A DNA stretch of 64,000 bases from Clostridia bacterium (GCA_017519405.1 JAFWSH010000027.1:1-64000); one strand, 5' to 3'. Counted from the stretch's first letter, positions 44,395-53,418 are shown. A program made the numbers and translations. The notes: generated from the letters alone by a model not told the origin.

Positions 44395-44499
44395 GCGTTC
44401 CACACAGACAGTGCAACCCGCAGGGTAATTCGTTGTCCACCTCAGGCAGGAAAACAGCCGGACACAGCGAAATAACCCATTTGAAAGGAGCGGAACCCC

Positions 44500-45303
44500 T
44501 TGTATAAGTACGAGACACACCTGCATACCAGCCAGGCCAGCGCCTGCGGCCGGTCCACCGGCGCTCAGCACGCACGCTTTTACCACCGGCTCGGCTATGA
44601 CGGAATCTTTGTGACCGACCACTTCTTCCGCGGCAACAGCTGCGTCCCCCATGACCTGCCCTGGGCAGATCGGGTGCATCTGTTCTGTGCGGGATACCGC
44701 GACGCGAAGGAGGAGGGTGACCGCATCGGATTGAAGGTTTTCTTCGCGTGGGAGGAAACCATGGACGGGGATGACTACCTGGTGTACGGGCTTACCCCGG
44801 AATGGCTGGAGGCGCACCCGGAGATTGAACACTGCACACGCCGGCAGCAGCTGGCCCTGGCCCACGCGGCAGGCGGCTGTGTGGTGCAGGCGCACCCTTT
44901 CCGGCAGCGGGACTACATCCGACGGATTCTGCTGGCGCCGGACTATGTGGACGCGGTGGAGGTGGCTAACACAGGCAACGCGCCCCTGGACGACGTCTGC
45001 GCGTATCGCTATGCGGTGGAACGCGGCTTCTATATGACCTGCGGCTCCGACAACCACCTCTCGGGATTCGGCGTCCGGGAACCGGAGAGGACCTGGGGGG
45101 TGGGGCTGGAGGAACCGCTCGACAGCGCCATGGACTATGTCCGCGTCATCCTGGAGAGGCGGCCCATGACCCTGCTTTGTCCGGAGGACCGTCTCAGGCC
45201 GCAGGAGGATATGGTCTCCCCGGATGCCTGGATTCTTGATGAACACGAACAGCCTGTGCTGTCCGGACACGACTGGGTGTGGGGCGGCGACAAAGCGGTC
45301 TGA
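44500..45303 (+). CDS. PHP-domain phosphoesterase-like protein
   Basis: 267 aa from a TTG start (TTGAAAGGAGCGG upstream). PHP motifs: YKYETHLHTSQAS (H-x-H), GIFVTDHF, FAWEETMDGDDYLVYG, VQAHPFRQ and the final MTCGSDNHLSGFG (D-x-H). These are the metal ligands of the polymerase and histidinol phosphatase superfamily. It should hydrolyse a phosphate ester, but the substrate is unknown. First gene of a run of six packed genes reaching NrdG at 49580. Confidence 0.88.
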   Translation: MYKYETHLHTSQASACGRSTGAQHARFYHRLGYDGIFVTDHFFRGNSCVPHDLPWADRVHLFCAGYRDAKEEGDRIGLKVFFAWEETMDGDDYLVYGLTPEWLEAHPEIEHCTRRQQLALAHAAGGCVVQAHPFRQRDYIRRILLAPDYVDAVEVANTGNAPLDDVCAYRYAVERGFYMTCGSDNHLSGFGVREPERTWGVGLEEPLDSAMDYVRVILERRPMTLLCPEDRLRPQEDMVSPDAWILDEHEQPVLSGHDWVWGGDKAV

Positions 45304-45322
45304 CAGGAGAGGAGTTTAACAT

Positions 45323-46465
45323 ATGCAGTACAGAAGACTGGGGAAGACGGGCCTGATGGTCAGCGAAGTGGGCTTCGGCGGGGAATGGCTGGAGCGCCAC
45401 GAGGTGGACGAGAGCGTTGCACTGATGCGCTATGCACATGCAAAGGGCATCAACATCATCGACTGCTGGATGCCGGACCCGAAGTCCCGGGACATCATCG
45501 GCAAAGCCATTGCCGACTGCCGGGATGAATGGTTCGTGCAGGGGCATCTGGGTTCCACCTGGCAGGGTGGCCAGTATGTGCGCAGCCGGGACATGGCGGT
45601 GGTCAAACCTGCCTTTGAGGACCTGCTTCGCCGGATCGGCGGCGGGTATATCGACCTGGGGATGATTCACTTTGTGGACTCTGAGAAGGACTGGGACGCC
45701 AGCATGAGCGGTCCGTTCTTCGAGTATGTGAAAGCGCTGCATGAACAGGGCGTCATTCGCCACATCGGCATGAGCACTCACAACGTCCGCATGGCCAAGC
45801 GTGCCGCGGAATCCGGCTTCATCGAGATGATTCTCTTCAGCATCAATCCGGCCTTTGACATGAAGCCGTCCAGTGTTGACCTGGACACCCTGCTGGAGGG
45901 GAACGGTGAGTGGCTGGGCAGCATGGACCCGGAGCGGGCTGAACTGTATCATCTCTGTGAGGCAAACGACGTGGGCATCACCGTGATGAAAGGCTTCTTT
46001 GGCGGCGCCCTGCTGGACGAGAAGCGTTCTCCCTTCGGCGTGGCTTTCACCCCGGCCCAGCTGATTCATTACGCGCTGACCCGGCCGGCGGTGGCCTCCA
46101 TCCTCTGCGGGTACGACACCCCTGCTCAGGTGGATCAGGCGGTGGCCTACGAAACCGCAACGCCGGACGAGCGGGATTATGCCTCCGTCATCGCCGGGGC
46201 CCCGCTGCACAGCTACAAGGGCCAGTGCACCTACTGCGGGCACTGCAAGCCCTGCCCGGTGAACATTGATATTGCCATGGTCAACAAATACTACGATCTG
46301 GCCTTGCAGCAGAAGGAAGTGCCGGAGAGTGTCCGGGCACATTATCTGGCCCTGACGCCCACGGCATCCGCCTGTGTGGGCTGCCGCAGCTGCGAACAGC
46401 GCTGCCCCTTCGAGGTACCGGTGGCACAGCGCATGGCGAAGGCGGCCGAATTGTTCGGTGCGTAA
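45323..46465 (+). CDS. Aldo/keto reductase with C-terminal 4Fe-4S domain
   Basis: 380 aa. AKR barrel 1-285: MQYRRLGKTGLMVSEVGFGG and IRHIGMSTHN with NADPH-binding features; the usual Asp-Tyr-Lys-His tetrad is modified (NIIDCWMPDP, QGHLGS). C terminus has CTYCGHCKPCP and CVGCRSCEQRCP, two 4Fe-4S cluster motifs, with a helical segment between. Such proteins are common in anaerobes and may link NAD(P)H and ferredoxin redox; the natural substrate is unknown. AGGAGAGGAG precedes the ATG. Confidence 0.92.
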   Translation: MQYRRLGKTGLMVSEVGFGGEWLERHEVDESVALMRYAHAKGINIIDCWMPDPKSRDIIGKAIADCRDEWFVQGHLGSTWQGGQYVRSRDMAVVKPAFEDLLRRIGGGYIDLGMIHFVDSEKDWDASMSGPFFEYVKALHEQGVIRHIGMSTHNVRMAKRAAESGFIEMILFSINPAFDMKPSSVDLDTLLEGNGEWLGSMDPERAELYHLCEANDVGITVMKGFFGGALLDEKRSPFGVAFTPAQLIHYALTRPAVASILCGYDTPAQVDQAVAYETATPDERDYASVIAGAPLHSYKGQCTYCGHCKPCPVNIDIAMVNKYYDLALQQKEVPESVRAHYLALTPTASACVGCRSCEQRCPFEVPVAQRMAKAAELFGA

Positions 46466-46496
46466 ACCGTCTGCTCCTGGGAAGCGAGGGATGAAC

Positions 46497-47321
46497 ATGG
46501 ACCAGAGAAGACAAACACCGGAAGGGTTGGACTTTATCCGGGAATCCATGGCGGAAGCGGTGACGGCGCCGCAGCCGCTGCCCGTGCGCCGGATCATGGA
46601 GAAACTTGACAGCTATATGGCCCGGGAGGATTTTACCGGGGCGGAACAGCACCTCCGCTATTGGCTGGCGGAAGCCCGGGCGACCGGTGACCGTCGGGGC
46701 GAGCTGACTGTTCGCAACGAAATGATCGGCTTCTACCGCAAAACCGGGGCAGAGGCGAACGCGATGGAGAGCGGAGAGGCAGCGCTGGCGCTCCTGAAGG
46801 AGCTGGAAGATGAGGAGAGCATCAGCGCGGGTACCACTTTCGTCAATTTCGGCACCGCCTGCAATGCCTTTAGCAGGAACAGCCAGGCGCTCTCCCTGTT
46901 CAACCGCGCGAAAACCATCTACGAGGCCCATCCGGGGACCCCGCCGGAACTGCAGGGAGGCCTATATAATAACATGGGCCTCGCCCTGCATGCCCTGGGC
47001 CGTCCGGTGGAAGCCCTGGACCTGTTCGGGCAGGCCCTGGAAGCCATGAAGAAGGTGCCGCACGGGGAACTGGAGCAGGCCATCACCCTCCTTAACATGG
47101 CGGATGCCGTGGAGACCCGGGACGGCCTGGAGCAGGGCGAGGGCGAGATCTTTGCCCTGCTGGACCGGGCGGCAGTCCTCCTGGACAGCCCTGACCTGCC
47201 CAGGGATTCCTACTATGCCTTTGTCTGTGACAAATGTGCGCCTGTCTTCTCCTACTACGGATATTTCCTGGAGGCACAGAAGCTTCAGAAGGCTGTGAGA
47301 GAGATCCATGAAAGGACTTGA
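46497..47321 (+). CDS. Tetratricopeptide-repeat protein
   Basis: 274 aa. ATG 46497 is chosen over ATG 46491 because GCGAGGG is then 6 bp upstream. About five TPR-like pairs: LRYWLAEARATGDRRGELTVRNEMIGFYRKTG, NFGTACNAFSRNSQALSLF, NNMGLALHALGRPVEALDLFGQALEAM in separate units, with a C-terminal pair ending in HERT. It overlaps the next gene by 14 bp, a pair conserved in many Clostridia. TPRs imply a protein-binding role, plausibly for the DUF4037 protein. Confidence 0.82.
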   Translation: MDQRRQTPEGLDFIRESMAEAVTAPQPLPVRRIMEKLDSYMAREDFTGAEQHLRYWLAEARATGDRRGELTVRNEMIGFYRKTGAEANAMESGEAALALLKELEDEESISAGTTFVNFGTACNAFSRNSQALSLFNRAKTIYEAHPGTPPELQGGLYNNMGLALHALGRPVEALDLFGQALEAMKKVPHGELEQAITLLNMADAVETRDGLEQGEGEIFALLDRAAVLLDSPDLPRDSYYAFVCDKCAPVFSYYGYFLEAQKLQKAVREIHERT

Positions 47322-48249
47322 GATCGCCAGGGCCTACTGGGAGACCTGCGGTCAGCCCATGATGGAGGAACGGTTTCCGGAATTGCTGCCTGTGGCGGCC
47401 GCCGGTCTGTGCGGCAGCGGCTCGGAGTGTTTTGGATATGACGACGAACTCTCCCGGGATCATGACTTCGAGCCGGGGTTTATTCTGTTTCTGCCCGGGG
47501 AGAATGTGGTTGACCGCAGAACAGCCTTCCAGCTGGAGCGGGCATACGCTGCGCTGCCCAAGGAATTCATGGGCATGAAGCGGGCATCAGTCCAGCCTGT
47601 GGGCGGGGCAAGGCACGGCGTGATCCGCATGTCAGACTTTTTTTCAGACAAGACCGGGTATCCGGACGGTAGTATTCCCCTGCAGGCCTGGCTGAAGCTG
47701 CCGGACTGGGCGCTGGCAGAGGCCGTCAACGGCGAGATCTTCCGCGACGACGGCGGTCAGGTCACCGGGATCCGGGAGCGGCTTTCATACTACCCGGAGG
47801 ACGTGCGAAGAAAGAAGCTGGCAGGTAACCTGCTGCTGATGGCCCAGTCCGGGCAGTACAACTATGCCCGCTGCCTGCGCCACGGAGAGAGCGGCGCTGC
47901 CCAGCTGGCGACGGGGGAGTTTGTCCGGGCCGCCATGCAGACGGTCTTTCTGCTGAACCGGGTCTACCAGCCCTACTACAAGTGGTCCTTCCGGGCCATG
48001 CGTGGACTGCCCAGGCTTTCCCTGCACGCGGCGCTGATGGAGTATCTTCTCACCACAGGCAACGATGGGAAGCTTTCAGCGGAGAAGCAGGATGTGATGG
48101 AGGGCATCGCGGCGGATATCATCGAGGAGCTGCAGCGGCAGGAACTGACCCAGGCCATCTGCGGCGACCTGGAGAAACACGCTTACTCGGTCCAGGACGG
48201 CATCCGGGCCGGTGAGATCCGGAACCTGCACATCCTGGCGGCGGTATGA
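47308..48249 (+). CDS. DUF4037-domain nucleotidyltransferase-like protein
   Basis: 313 aa. Near the N terminus GLCGSGSECFGYDDELSRDHDFEPGF has the G-S/G-S ... D-x-D layout of the nucleotidyltransferase fold, with DHD as probable metal ligands. The C-terminal half (about 200-300) is helical with YQPYYKWSFRAMRGLP, typical of DUF4037. A nucleotide-transfer reaction is inferred only from the fold. Its start lies inside the TPR gene, so translation is coupled; GNAT follows after 10 bp. Confidence 0.8.
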   Translation: MKGLEIARAYWETCGQPMMEERFPELLPVAAAGLCGSGSECFGYDDELSRDHDFEPGFILFLPGENVVDRRTAFQLERAYAALPKEFMGMKRASVQPVGGARHGVIRMSDFFSDKTGYPDGSIPLQAWLKLPDWALAEAVNGEIFRDDGGQVTGIRERLSYYPEDVRRKKLAGNLLLMAQSGQYNYARCLRHGESGAAQLATGEFVRAAMQTVFLLNRVYQPYYKWSFRAMRGLPRLSLHAALMEYLLTTGNDGKLSAEKQDVMEGIAADIIEELQRQELTQAICGDLEKHAYSVQDGIRAGEIRNLHILAAV

Positions 48250-48259
48250 GGATACATAA

Positions 48260-48862
48260 ATGGAATGTACACAATTGAACCGGGATGACCGGGGCTGCGG
48301 ATGTTCCCAGCGCCGTCAGATGTGCGTCGATAACCCGGCAAATCCCGGAACGCAGGGTGCAGGAGCTCAGCAGGAATTGACGATCCGGCCGATCACAGCA
48401 GCGGAAGCGCGGGCCTGCAGCAGGGTCATCCGGGAGAGCTTTCTGACAGTGGCGGAAGAGTTCGGGATCACCCCTGAGAACGCGCCGCGGTTCACCGCCT
48501 TTGCCGTCACGGAGGAACGTGTGCGCCGGGAGATGACGGAAGGGCAGCAGGTCATCGCGTGCTTCACCCGCGAGGGAGAGATGGCGGGCTGTTACTCGCT
48601 TCGCCTTCCGGATGGGGAAGCCGGCGAACTGAATCATCTCTGCGTGCTGCCCGCGTTCAGGCATCGACACATCGGCGCCCTTTTGATGCGGGACGCGCTG
48701 GAGCGGGCCGGCCAGCACGGCTGCAGGCGCATGACCCTCAGTCTGGTGGAGGAGAACGCGAGGCTGAAGCGCTGGTACGGGAGCTTCGGCTTCGTCTCCG
48801 TCCGCACGGAGAAGTTTGACTTCTTCCCCTTCACCTGCGGGTATATGGAGAGAAGACTATAA
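48260..48862 (+). CDS. GNAT-family N-acetyltransferase
   Basis: 200 aa. The first 38 residues are a Cys/Asn-rich low-complexity stretch not part of the fold; ATG 48260 still has TGAGGATAC in a good position. LTIRPITAAEARACSRV starts the GNAT domain; NHLCVLPAFRHRHIGALLMRDALERA is the acetyl-CoA site and ARLKRWYGSFGFV is motif B. Substrate unknown. In operon with DUF4037 and NrdG-like genes. Confidence 0.87.
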   Translation: MECTQLNRDDRGCGCSQRRQMCVDNPANPGTQGAGAQQELTIRPITAAEARACSRVIRESFLTVAEEFGITPENAPRFTAFAVTEERVRREMTEGQQVIACFTREGEMAGCYSLRLPDGEAGELNHLCVLPAFRHRHIGALLMRDALERAGQHGCRRMTLSLVEENARLKRWYGSFGFVSVRTEKFDFFPFTCGYMERRL

Positions 48863-48884
48863 GAGGAACAAAGAGGGCGAGCGC

Positions 48885-49580
48885 ATGAAGATCTACGGTT
48901 TGCAGAAGATGACCCTGCTGGATTTCCCCGGCCGGGTGGCTTGCACGGTGTTTCTGGGGGGCTGCGATTTCCGCTGCCCCTTCTGCCACAACTTTGAACT
49001 GGTGGACGGCACGGCGCCGGCGATGATGGGGGAGGAGGAGCTGCTGGCCTTCCTGCAGCGCCGCCGGGGCCTGCTGGACGGGGTGGCCATCACCGGCGGG
49101 GAACCCTGCCTGCACCCGGGCCTGCCGCAGCTGATGCGGGACATCCAGGCCCTGGGCTTTGCCGTAAAGCTGGACACCAACGGTTATCACCCTGCGCTCC
49201 TCGGGGAAATCTTGGGGGAGGGCCTGGCGGACTATGTGGCCATGGACATCAAAAACAGCCCGGACAAGTACGCCCAGACCGCCGGGCTGGACAGCCTGGA
49301 TCTGGCGCCCATCCGGGAGAGCGTCTCCCTTCTGATGGCAAGCAGCGTGGACTACGAGTTCCGCACCACGGTGGTCCGGGAGTTCCATGAGGCCGAGGAT
49401 TTCCGCGCCATCGGGCAGTGGATTCAGGGAGCGCCGAAGTATTTCCTCCAGGCGTTCACGGACCGGGAGACCGTGCCCTTCGGCAACCTGAACCCGCCCA
49501 CAAGCGAGGAGATGCGCGCCTACGCCGGCATAGTGTCCGGATTTGTGGGCCATGTGGCGATAAGAGGTATGGATACATAA
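48885..49580 (+). CDS. nrdG: Anaerobic ribonucleotide reductase activating protein (radical SAM)
   Basis: 231 aa. Start ATG 48885 (AAGAGGGCGAG upstream). Radical SAM cluster CDFRCPFCHN (CxxxCxxC), GGEP in AITGGEPCLHPG and DIKNSP loop. The N-terminal LQKMTLLDFPGRVACTVFLGGC is typical of the NrdG2 group. It would use reduced ferredoxin or flavodoxin and SAM to form the glycyl radical on NrdD, encoded 244 bp downstream. A terminator lies between, so the two are likely separate transcripts. Confidence 0.93.
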   Translation: MKIYGLQKMTLLDFPGRVACTVFLGGCDFRCPFCHNFELVDGTAPAMMGEEELLAFLQRRRGLLDGVAITGGEPCLHPGLPQLMRDIQALGFAVKLDTNGYHPALLGEILGEGLADYVAMDIKNSPDKYAQTAGLDSLDLAPIRESVSLLMASSVDYEFRTTVVREFHEAEDFRAIGQWIQGAPKYFLQAFTDRETVPFGNLNPPTSEEMRAYAGIVSGFVGHVAIRGMDT

Positions 49581-49598
49581 CGGATACAATCGGACAAA

Positions 49599-49646
49599 CG
49601 CTTGCCCCATCTGTTCTTCAGGGCATTTGGGACAGGCGCTTTTTCT
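49599..49646 (+). terminator. Terminator after nrdG
   Basis: CGCTTGCCCC pairs with GGGACAGGCG (one G-U and one mismatch) around an approximately 21-nt loop, followed by CTTTTTC. Confidence 0.65.
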
Positions 49647-49708
49647 GTTTGGCATTTTTTCACATACCGCAATATCTTGTAAGGATTTCTGAAAAAACAG
49701 AAATTGCA

Positions 49709-49747
49709 CCACAACATATTGACTAACTCAGGTAAATGTGATAGTCT
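49709..49747 (+). promoter_or_regulatory. nrdD promoter with candidate NrdR box
   Basis: -35 TTGACT (49719-49724), 17 bp, -10 TAGTCT (49742-49747). The 16 bp at 49709-49724 match the NrdR-box consensus acaCwAtATaTwGtgt at 12 positions and overlap the -35. A second box at the usual phase is not clear. Confidence 0.55.
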
Positions 49748-49824
49748 AAGTTGCGTTCGGGTTGACCGGACAGGTTGGCCCGCAGATCGATCAGACACGA
49801 CCCATATTAAAAGGAGAGAATCAC

Positions 49825-52248
49825 ATGTATCAGGTCGTCAAGCGCGACGGTAAAATCGTCGACTTTTCCATCGGCAAAATCAGCGCCGCCATCACCAAGG
49901 CTTTTGAGGCGCTGAACAAGCAGTATCATCCCAGCGTCATCGAACTGCTGGCGCTCCATGTCACCTCCGATTTTGAGGCAAAGATCAAGGATGACCGGAT
50001 CACGGTGGAGGAGATCCAGGACAGCGTGGAAAAGGTTCTCTCCGAGTCCGGCTATGCCGATGTGGCCAAGGCCTACATCCTCTACCGCAAACAGCGCGAG
50101 AAGGTCCGCAATGTCAATTCCACCCTGCTGAACTACCGGGAGCTGGTGAACAGCTATCTGCAGATCAGCAACTGGCGGGTGAAGGAGAACTCCACGGTGA
50201 CCTACTCCGTGGGCGGTCTGATTCTCTCCAACTCCGGCGCCATCACCGCCAACTACTGGCTGAGCGAAGTCTATGACGAGGAGATCGCCGAGGCCCACCG
50301 CAGCGGTGCCATCCACCTCCACGACCTGTCCATGCTCACCGGCTACTGTGCCGGCTGGAGCCTGAAGCAGCTGATCCAGGAGGGCCTGGGCGGCGTGCCC
50401 GGGAAGATTACCTCCTCCCCGGCCAGCCATCTGTCCACCCTCTGCAACCAGATGGTGAACTTCCTGGGCATCATGCAGAATGAATGGGCGGGCGCCCAGG
50501 CTTTCTCTTCCTTCGACACCTACCTGGCGCCCTTCGTGCGCATTGACAACCTCTCCCAGAAGGAAGTCAAGCAGTGCCTGCAGTCCTTCATCTACGGCGT
50601 CAATACCCCCAGCCGCTGGGGCACCCAGGCGCCCTTCTCCAACATCACCCTGGACTGGGTGGTGCCCCGGGATATGCAGAACCTGCCGGCCATCGTGGGC
50701 GGCAAGGAGTGCGACTTCACCTACGGCGAGTGCCAGCATGAGATGGACATGGTGAACAAGGCCTTCATCGAGATCATGATCGAGGGCGACGCCAACGGCC
50801 GCGGCTTCCAGTACCCCATCCCCACCTATTCCATCACCCGGGACTTCGACTGGTCCGATACGGAGAACAACCGTCTGCTCTTTGAGATGACGGCCAAGTA
50901 CGGCACGCCCTATTTCTCCAACTACATCAACTCCGACATGGAGCCCAGCGACGTGCGCTCCATGTGCTGCCGCCTGCGTCTGGACCTGCGGGAGCTGCGG
51001 AAAAAGTCCGGCGGCTTCTTCGGCTCCGGCGAGTCCACCGGCTCCATCGGCGTGGTGACCATCAACATGCCGCGGATCGCTTACCTGGCGGCGGATGAGG
51101 CGGATTTCTACAAGCGGCTGGATGCTCTGATGGACATCGCGGCCCGGAGCCTGAAGACCAAGCGCACCGTCATCACCCGGCTGATGGAGATGGGCCTGTA
51201 TCCCTACACCAAGCGCTACCTGGGCACCTTCGAGAACCATTTCTCCACCATCGGCCTGATCGGCATGAATGAGGCCTGCCTCAACGCCAAGTGGCTCCGG
51301 GCAGATCTGACCGACCCCAGGGCGCAGCGCTTCACCAAGGATGTGCTGAACCACATGCGGGAGCGCCTCTCCGACTATCAGGAGCAGTACGGCGACCTGT
51401 ACAACCTGGAGGCAACTCCGGCGGAGTCCACCACCTACCGCTTCGCCAAGCATGACGTGGCCCTGTACCCGGACATCATCACCGCCAACATGAACGGCAC
51501 GCCCTACTACACCAACTCCTCCCATCTGCCGGTGGGCTTTACGGAGGACGTCTTCTCCGCCCTGGACATCCAGGACGAGCTGCAGGTGCTCTACACCTCC
51601 GGCACGGTGTTCCACGCCTTCCTGGGGGAGAAGCTGCCTGACTGGAAGGCTGCCGCGGCGCTGGTGCGGAAGATCGCGGAGAACTACCGCCTGCCCTACT
51701 ACACCATGTCCCCCACCTACTCCGTCTGCCCGGACCACGGTTACCTCACCGGCGAGCAGTACACCTGCCCGGTCTGCGGCAAAAAGACCGAGGTCTACAG
51801 CCGGATCACCGGCTACTACCGGCCGGTGCAGAACTGGAACGACGGCAAGGCGCAGGAGTTCAAGGACCGCCGGGTGTATGACATCGGACACTCCCACCTG
51901 ACCCATGTGGGACCCCGGCCCACGACGGAGGACGCGGCCATGGAGGCTGCCTTTGAAGCGCCCTGCTGTGCGCCGGTGGAACCCGTCATCGCGCCGGAGA
52001 AAGCGAAGGAAGACCAGCCTCAGGTTCTGCTCTTCAAGACGCCCACCTGCCCCAACTGCAAGGCGGCCATGGCGCTGCTGAACCAGGCGGGGGTCGCCTT
52101 CCGGGAAATCAACGCCAACGAGTCTGCGGAGCTGGTGGGCCAGTATGAGATCAAGCAGGCGCCGACCCTGGTGGTGCTCCACGGGGATACCTACGAGAAG
52201 TTCAGGGGTGTGTCGGAGATCAAAGGCTGGCTGATGCACCGCAACTGA
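49825..52248 (+). CDS. nrdD: Class III ribonucleotide reductase fused to thioredoxin-like domain
   Basis: 807 aa, start ATG 49825 with AAAAGGAGAG. Residues 1-95 are an ATP-cone (KRDGKIVDFSIGKISAAITKAF). The catalytic barrel follows (CAGWSLKQLIQEGLGG, CRLRLDLREL, STGSIGVVTINMPR). The zinc site is SVCPDHGYLTGEQYTCPVCG and the glycyl radical is Gly663 in RITGYYRPVQNWNDG. After a linker with CC (about 695-732), residues 733-807 form a thioredoxin/glutaredoxin-like domain with CPNC (C742, C745) and a cis-Pro in QAPTLVV. It makes dNTPs without oxygen. The fused redoxin and trxB 15 bp downstream suggest thioredoxin-type rather than formate reduction. Confidence 0.95.
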   Translation: MYQVVKRDGKIVDFSIGKISAAITKAFEALNKQYHPSVIELLALHVTSDFEAKIKDDRITVEEIQDSVEKVLSESGYADVAKAYILYRKQREKVRNVNSTLLNYRELVNSYLQISNWRVKENSTVTYSVGGLILSNSGAITANYWLSEVYDEEIAEAHRSGAIHLHDLSMLTGYCAGWSLKQLIQEGLGGVPGKITSSPASHLSTLCNQMVNFLGIMQNEWAGAQAFSSFDTYLAPFVRIDNLSQKEVKQCLQSFIYGVNTPSRWGTQAPFSNITLDWVVPRDMQNLPAIVGGKECDFTYGECQHEMDMVNKAFIEIMIEGDANGRGFQYPIPTYSITRDFDWSDTENNRLLFEMTAKYGTPYFSNYINSDMEPSDVRSMCCRLRLDLRELRKKSGGFFGSGESTGSIGVVTINMPRIAYLAADEADFYKRLDALMDIAARSLKTKRTVITRLMEMGLYPYTKRYLGTFENHFSTIGLIGMNEACLNAKWLRADLTDPRAQRFTKDVLNHMRERLSDYQEQYGDLYNLEATPAESTTYRFAKHDVALYPDIITANMNGTPYYTNSSHLPVGFTEDVFSALDIQDELQVLYTSGTVFHAFLGEKLPDWKAAAALVRKIAENYRLPYYTMSPTYSVCPDHGYLTGEQYTCPVCGKKTEVYSRITGYYRPVQNWNDGKAQEFKDRRVYDIGHSHLTHVGPRPTTEDAAMEAAFEAPCCAPVEPVIAPEKAKEDQPQVLLFKTPTCPNCKAAMALLNQAGVAFREINANESAELVGQYEIKQAPTLVVLHGDTYEKFRGVSEIKGWLMHRN

Positions 52249-52263
52249 TGCAGGAGAACACAG

Positions 52264-53181
52264 ATGCTGGATATGATTGTCGTGGGCGGAGGCCCCGCCG
52301 GGATGACGGCTGCCCTCTACGCATGCCGGAACGGAAAATCCGTCATGGTGATCGAAAAGAACGGATTCGGCGGGCAGATCACCCACTCTCCCAAGGTAGA
52401 GAACTATCCGGGGACGCTGCAGATGAGCGGCAGTGAGTTTGCTGACCGCCTCCTGGAGCAGATCCTGGCTCAAGGCGCTCAGATTGAGTTTGAGACCGTC
52501 CGCGGTGTATCAGACGGCGGTGACGTGAAGACGGTGACCACGGAGGAAGGCGGACGCTATGAAGCGCGCACCGTGGTGCTGGCCACCGGCGTCAAACACC
52601 GGATGCTGGGCCTGCCCGGGGAGAACGAGCTGGTGGGGGAGGGCATCTCCTTCTGTGCGGTCTGCGACGGGGACTTCTACAAAGGAAAGGATGTCTGCGT
52701 GGCAGGCGGCGGCAACTCCGCGCTGCAGGAAGCGCTGCTGCTGGCGGAGAAATGCCGCAGCGTGACCATCCTCCAGGATCTGCCCAGATGCACCGGGGAA
52801 CAGCGGCTCCAGGAGCTGCTGGAGGCGCGGGACAACGTGGTCATCCGTACCAACACGCGCATCACGGGCCTGGAGCAGCGGGATGGCGCACTCTGCGCTG
52901 TGCTGGCGGAAGACGCCGCAACCGGCGCGCCGGAGCGCTTTGCCTGCGACGGGCTGTTCGTGGCCATCGGGCTGATCCCGGAGAACCAGGCCTATGCAGA
53001 GCTGGCGGAGCTGAATGCCTACGGTTACTTTGCCTCGGGGGAGGACTGCCTGACCAGAACCCCGGGGGTGTACTGCGCCGGAGACTGCCGGGCCAAGACG
53101 GTCCGCCAGCTGGCCACCGCCATTGCCGACGGAGCGACGGCCGCCCTGGCAGCCTGCCATTATCTGAACGAATCACGGTAA
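52264..53181 (+). CDS. trxB: Thioredoxin reductase
   Basis: 305 aa. FAD site DMIVVGGGPAGMTAALYACRN, redox-active CAVCDGDFYKG, NADPH site VCVAGGGNSALQEALLL and C-terminal FAD site GVYCAGDCRAKTVRQLATAIADG. It passes electrons from NADPH (or possibly ferredoxin) to a thioredoxin; the adjacent candidate is the redoxin domain on NrdD. Fifteen bp after nrdD with GCAGGAG upstream, so they are co-transcribed. Confidence 0.95.
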   Translation: MLDMIVVGGGPAGMTAALYACRNGKSVMVIEKNGFGGQITHSPKVENYPGTLQMSGSEFADRLLEQILAQGAQIEFETVRGVSDGGDVKTVTTEEGGRYEARTVVLATGVKHRMLGLPGENELVGEGISFCAVCDGDFYKGKDVCVAGGGNSALQEALLLAEKCRSVTILQDLPRCTGEQRLQELLEARDNVVIRTNTRITGLEQRDGALCAVLAEDAATGAPERFACDGLFVAIGLIPENQAYAELAELNAYGYFASGEDCLTRTPGVYCAGDCRAKTVRQLATAIADGATAALAACHYLNESR

Positions 53182-53186
53182 GCAAA

Positions 53187-53224
53187 AACCTGCCTTCCCC
53201 TGCTGGGGCGGGCAGGTTATTTTG
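53187..53224. terminator. Terminator after trxB
   Basis: AACCTGCC pairs with GGCAGGTT around a TTCCCC...GGGGCG extension, followed by ATTTTG; an A-run on the left makes it suitable for the convergent pspC as well. Confidence 0.85.
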
Positions 53225-53235
53225 CAGACTTCCGG

Positions 53236-53418
53236 TCAACCTTCCTCCGGCATGATGATGGCAGCGATGATATAGACCATGACACCGCCGCCGAAGAGGA
53301 AGGACAGGGCGACAAAGCCCAGCCGGACCAGGGTCGGATCGATCTCAAAGTACTCCGCGATGCCGCCGCACACACCGGCGACCATCCTCTTGCTCTTGCT
53401 TTTCGTCAGGGTTTTCAT
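53236..53418 (-). CDS. PspC-domain small membrane protein
   Basis: 60 aa. KRMVAGVCGGIAEYFEIDPTLVRL is the PspC N-terminal half; one helix follows (GFVALSFLFGGGVMVYIIAAIIMP). In E. coli PspC links envelope stress to PspA; in Firmicutes short PspC-only proteins are common and little studied. Start ATG has AAGGAGGAATC upstream. Monocistronic. Confidence 0.92.
   Translation of the reverse strand: MKTLTKSKSKRMVAGVCGGIAEYFEIDPTLVRLGFVALSFLFGGGVMVYIIAAIIMPEEG

Larger units (their letters stand above)
44121..44499 (+). other. Non-coding stretch holding the attR-like repeat
   Basis: No convincing gene. It contains the rpsI fragment (44217-44267) and a weak terminator (44371-44394). The DNA from 44268 onward was probably next to rpsI before the insertion. 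No integrase remnant is readable. Confidence 0.6.
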
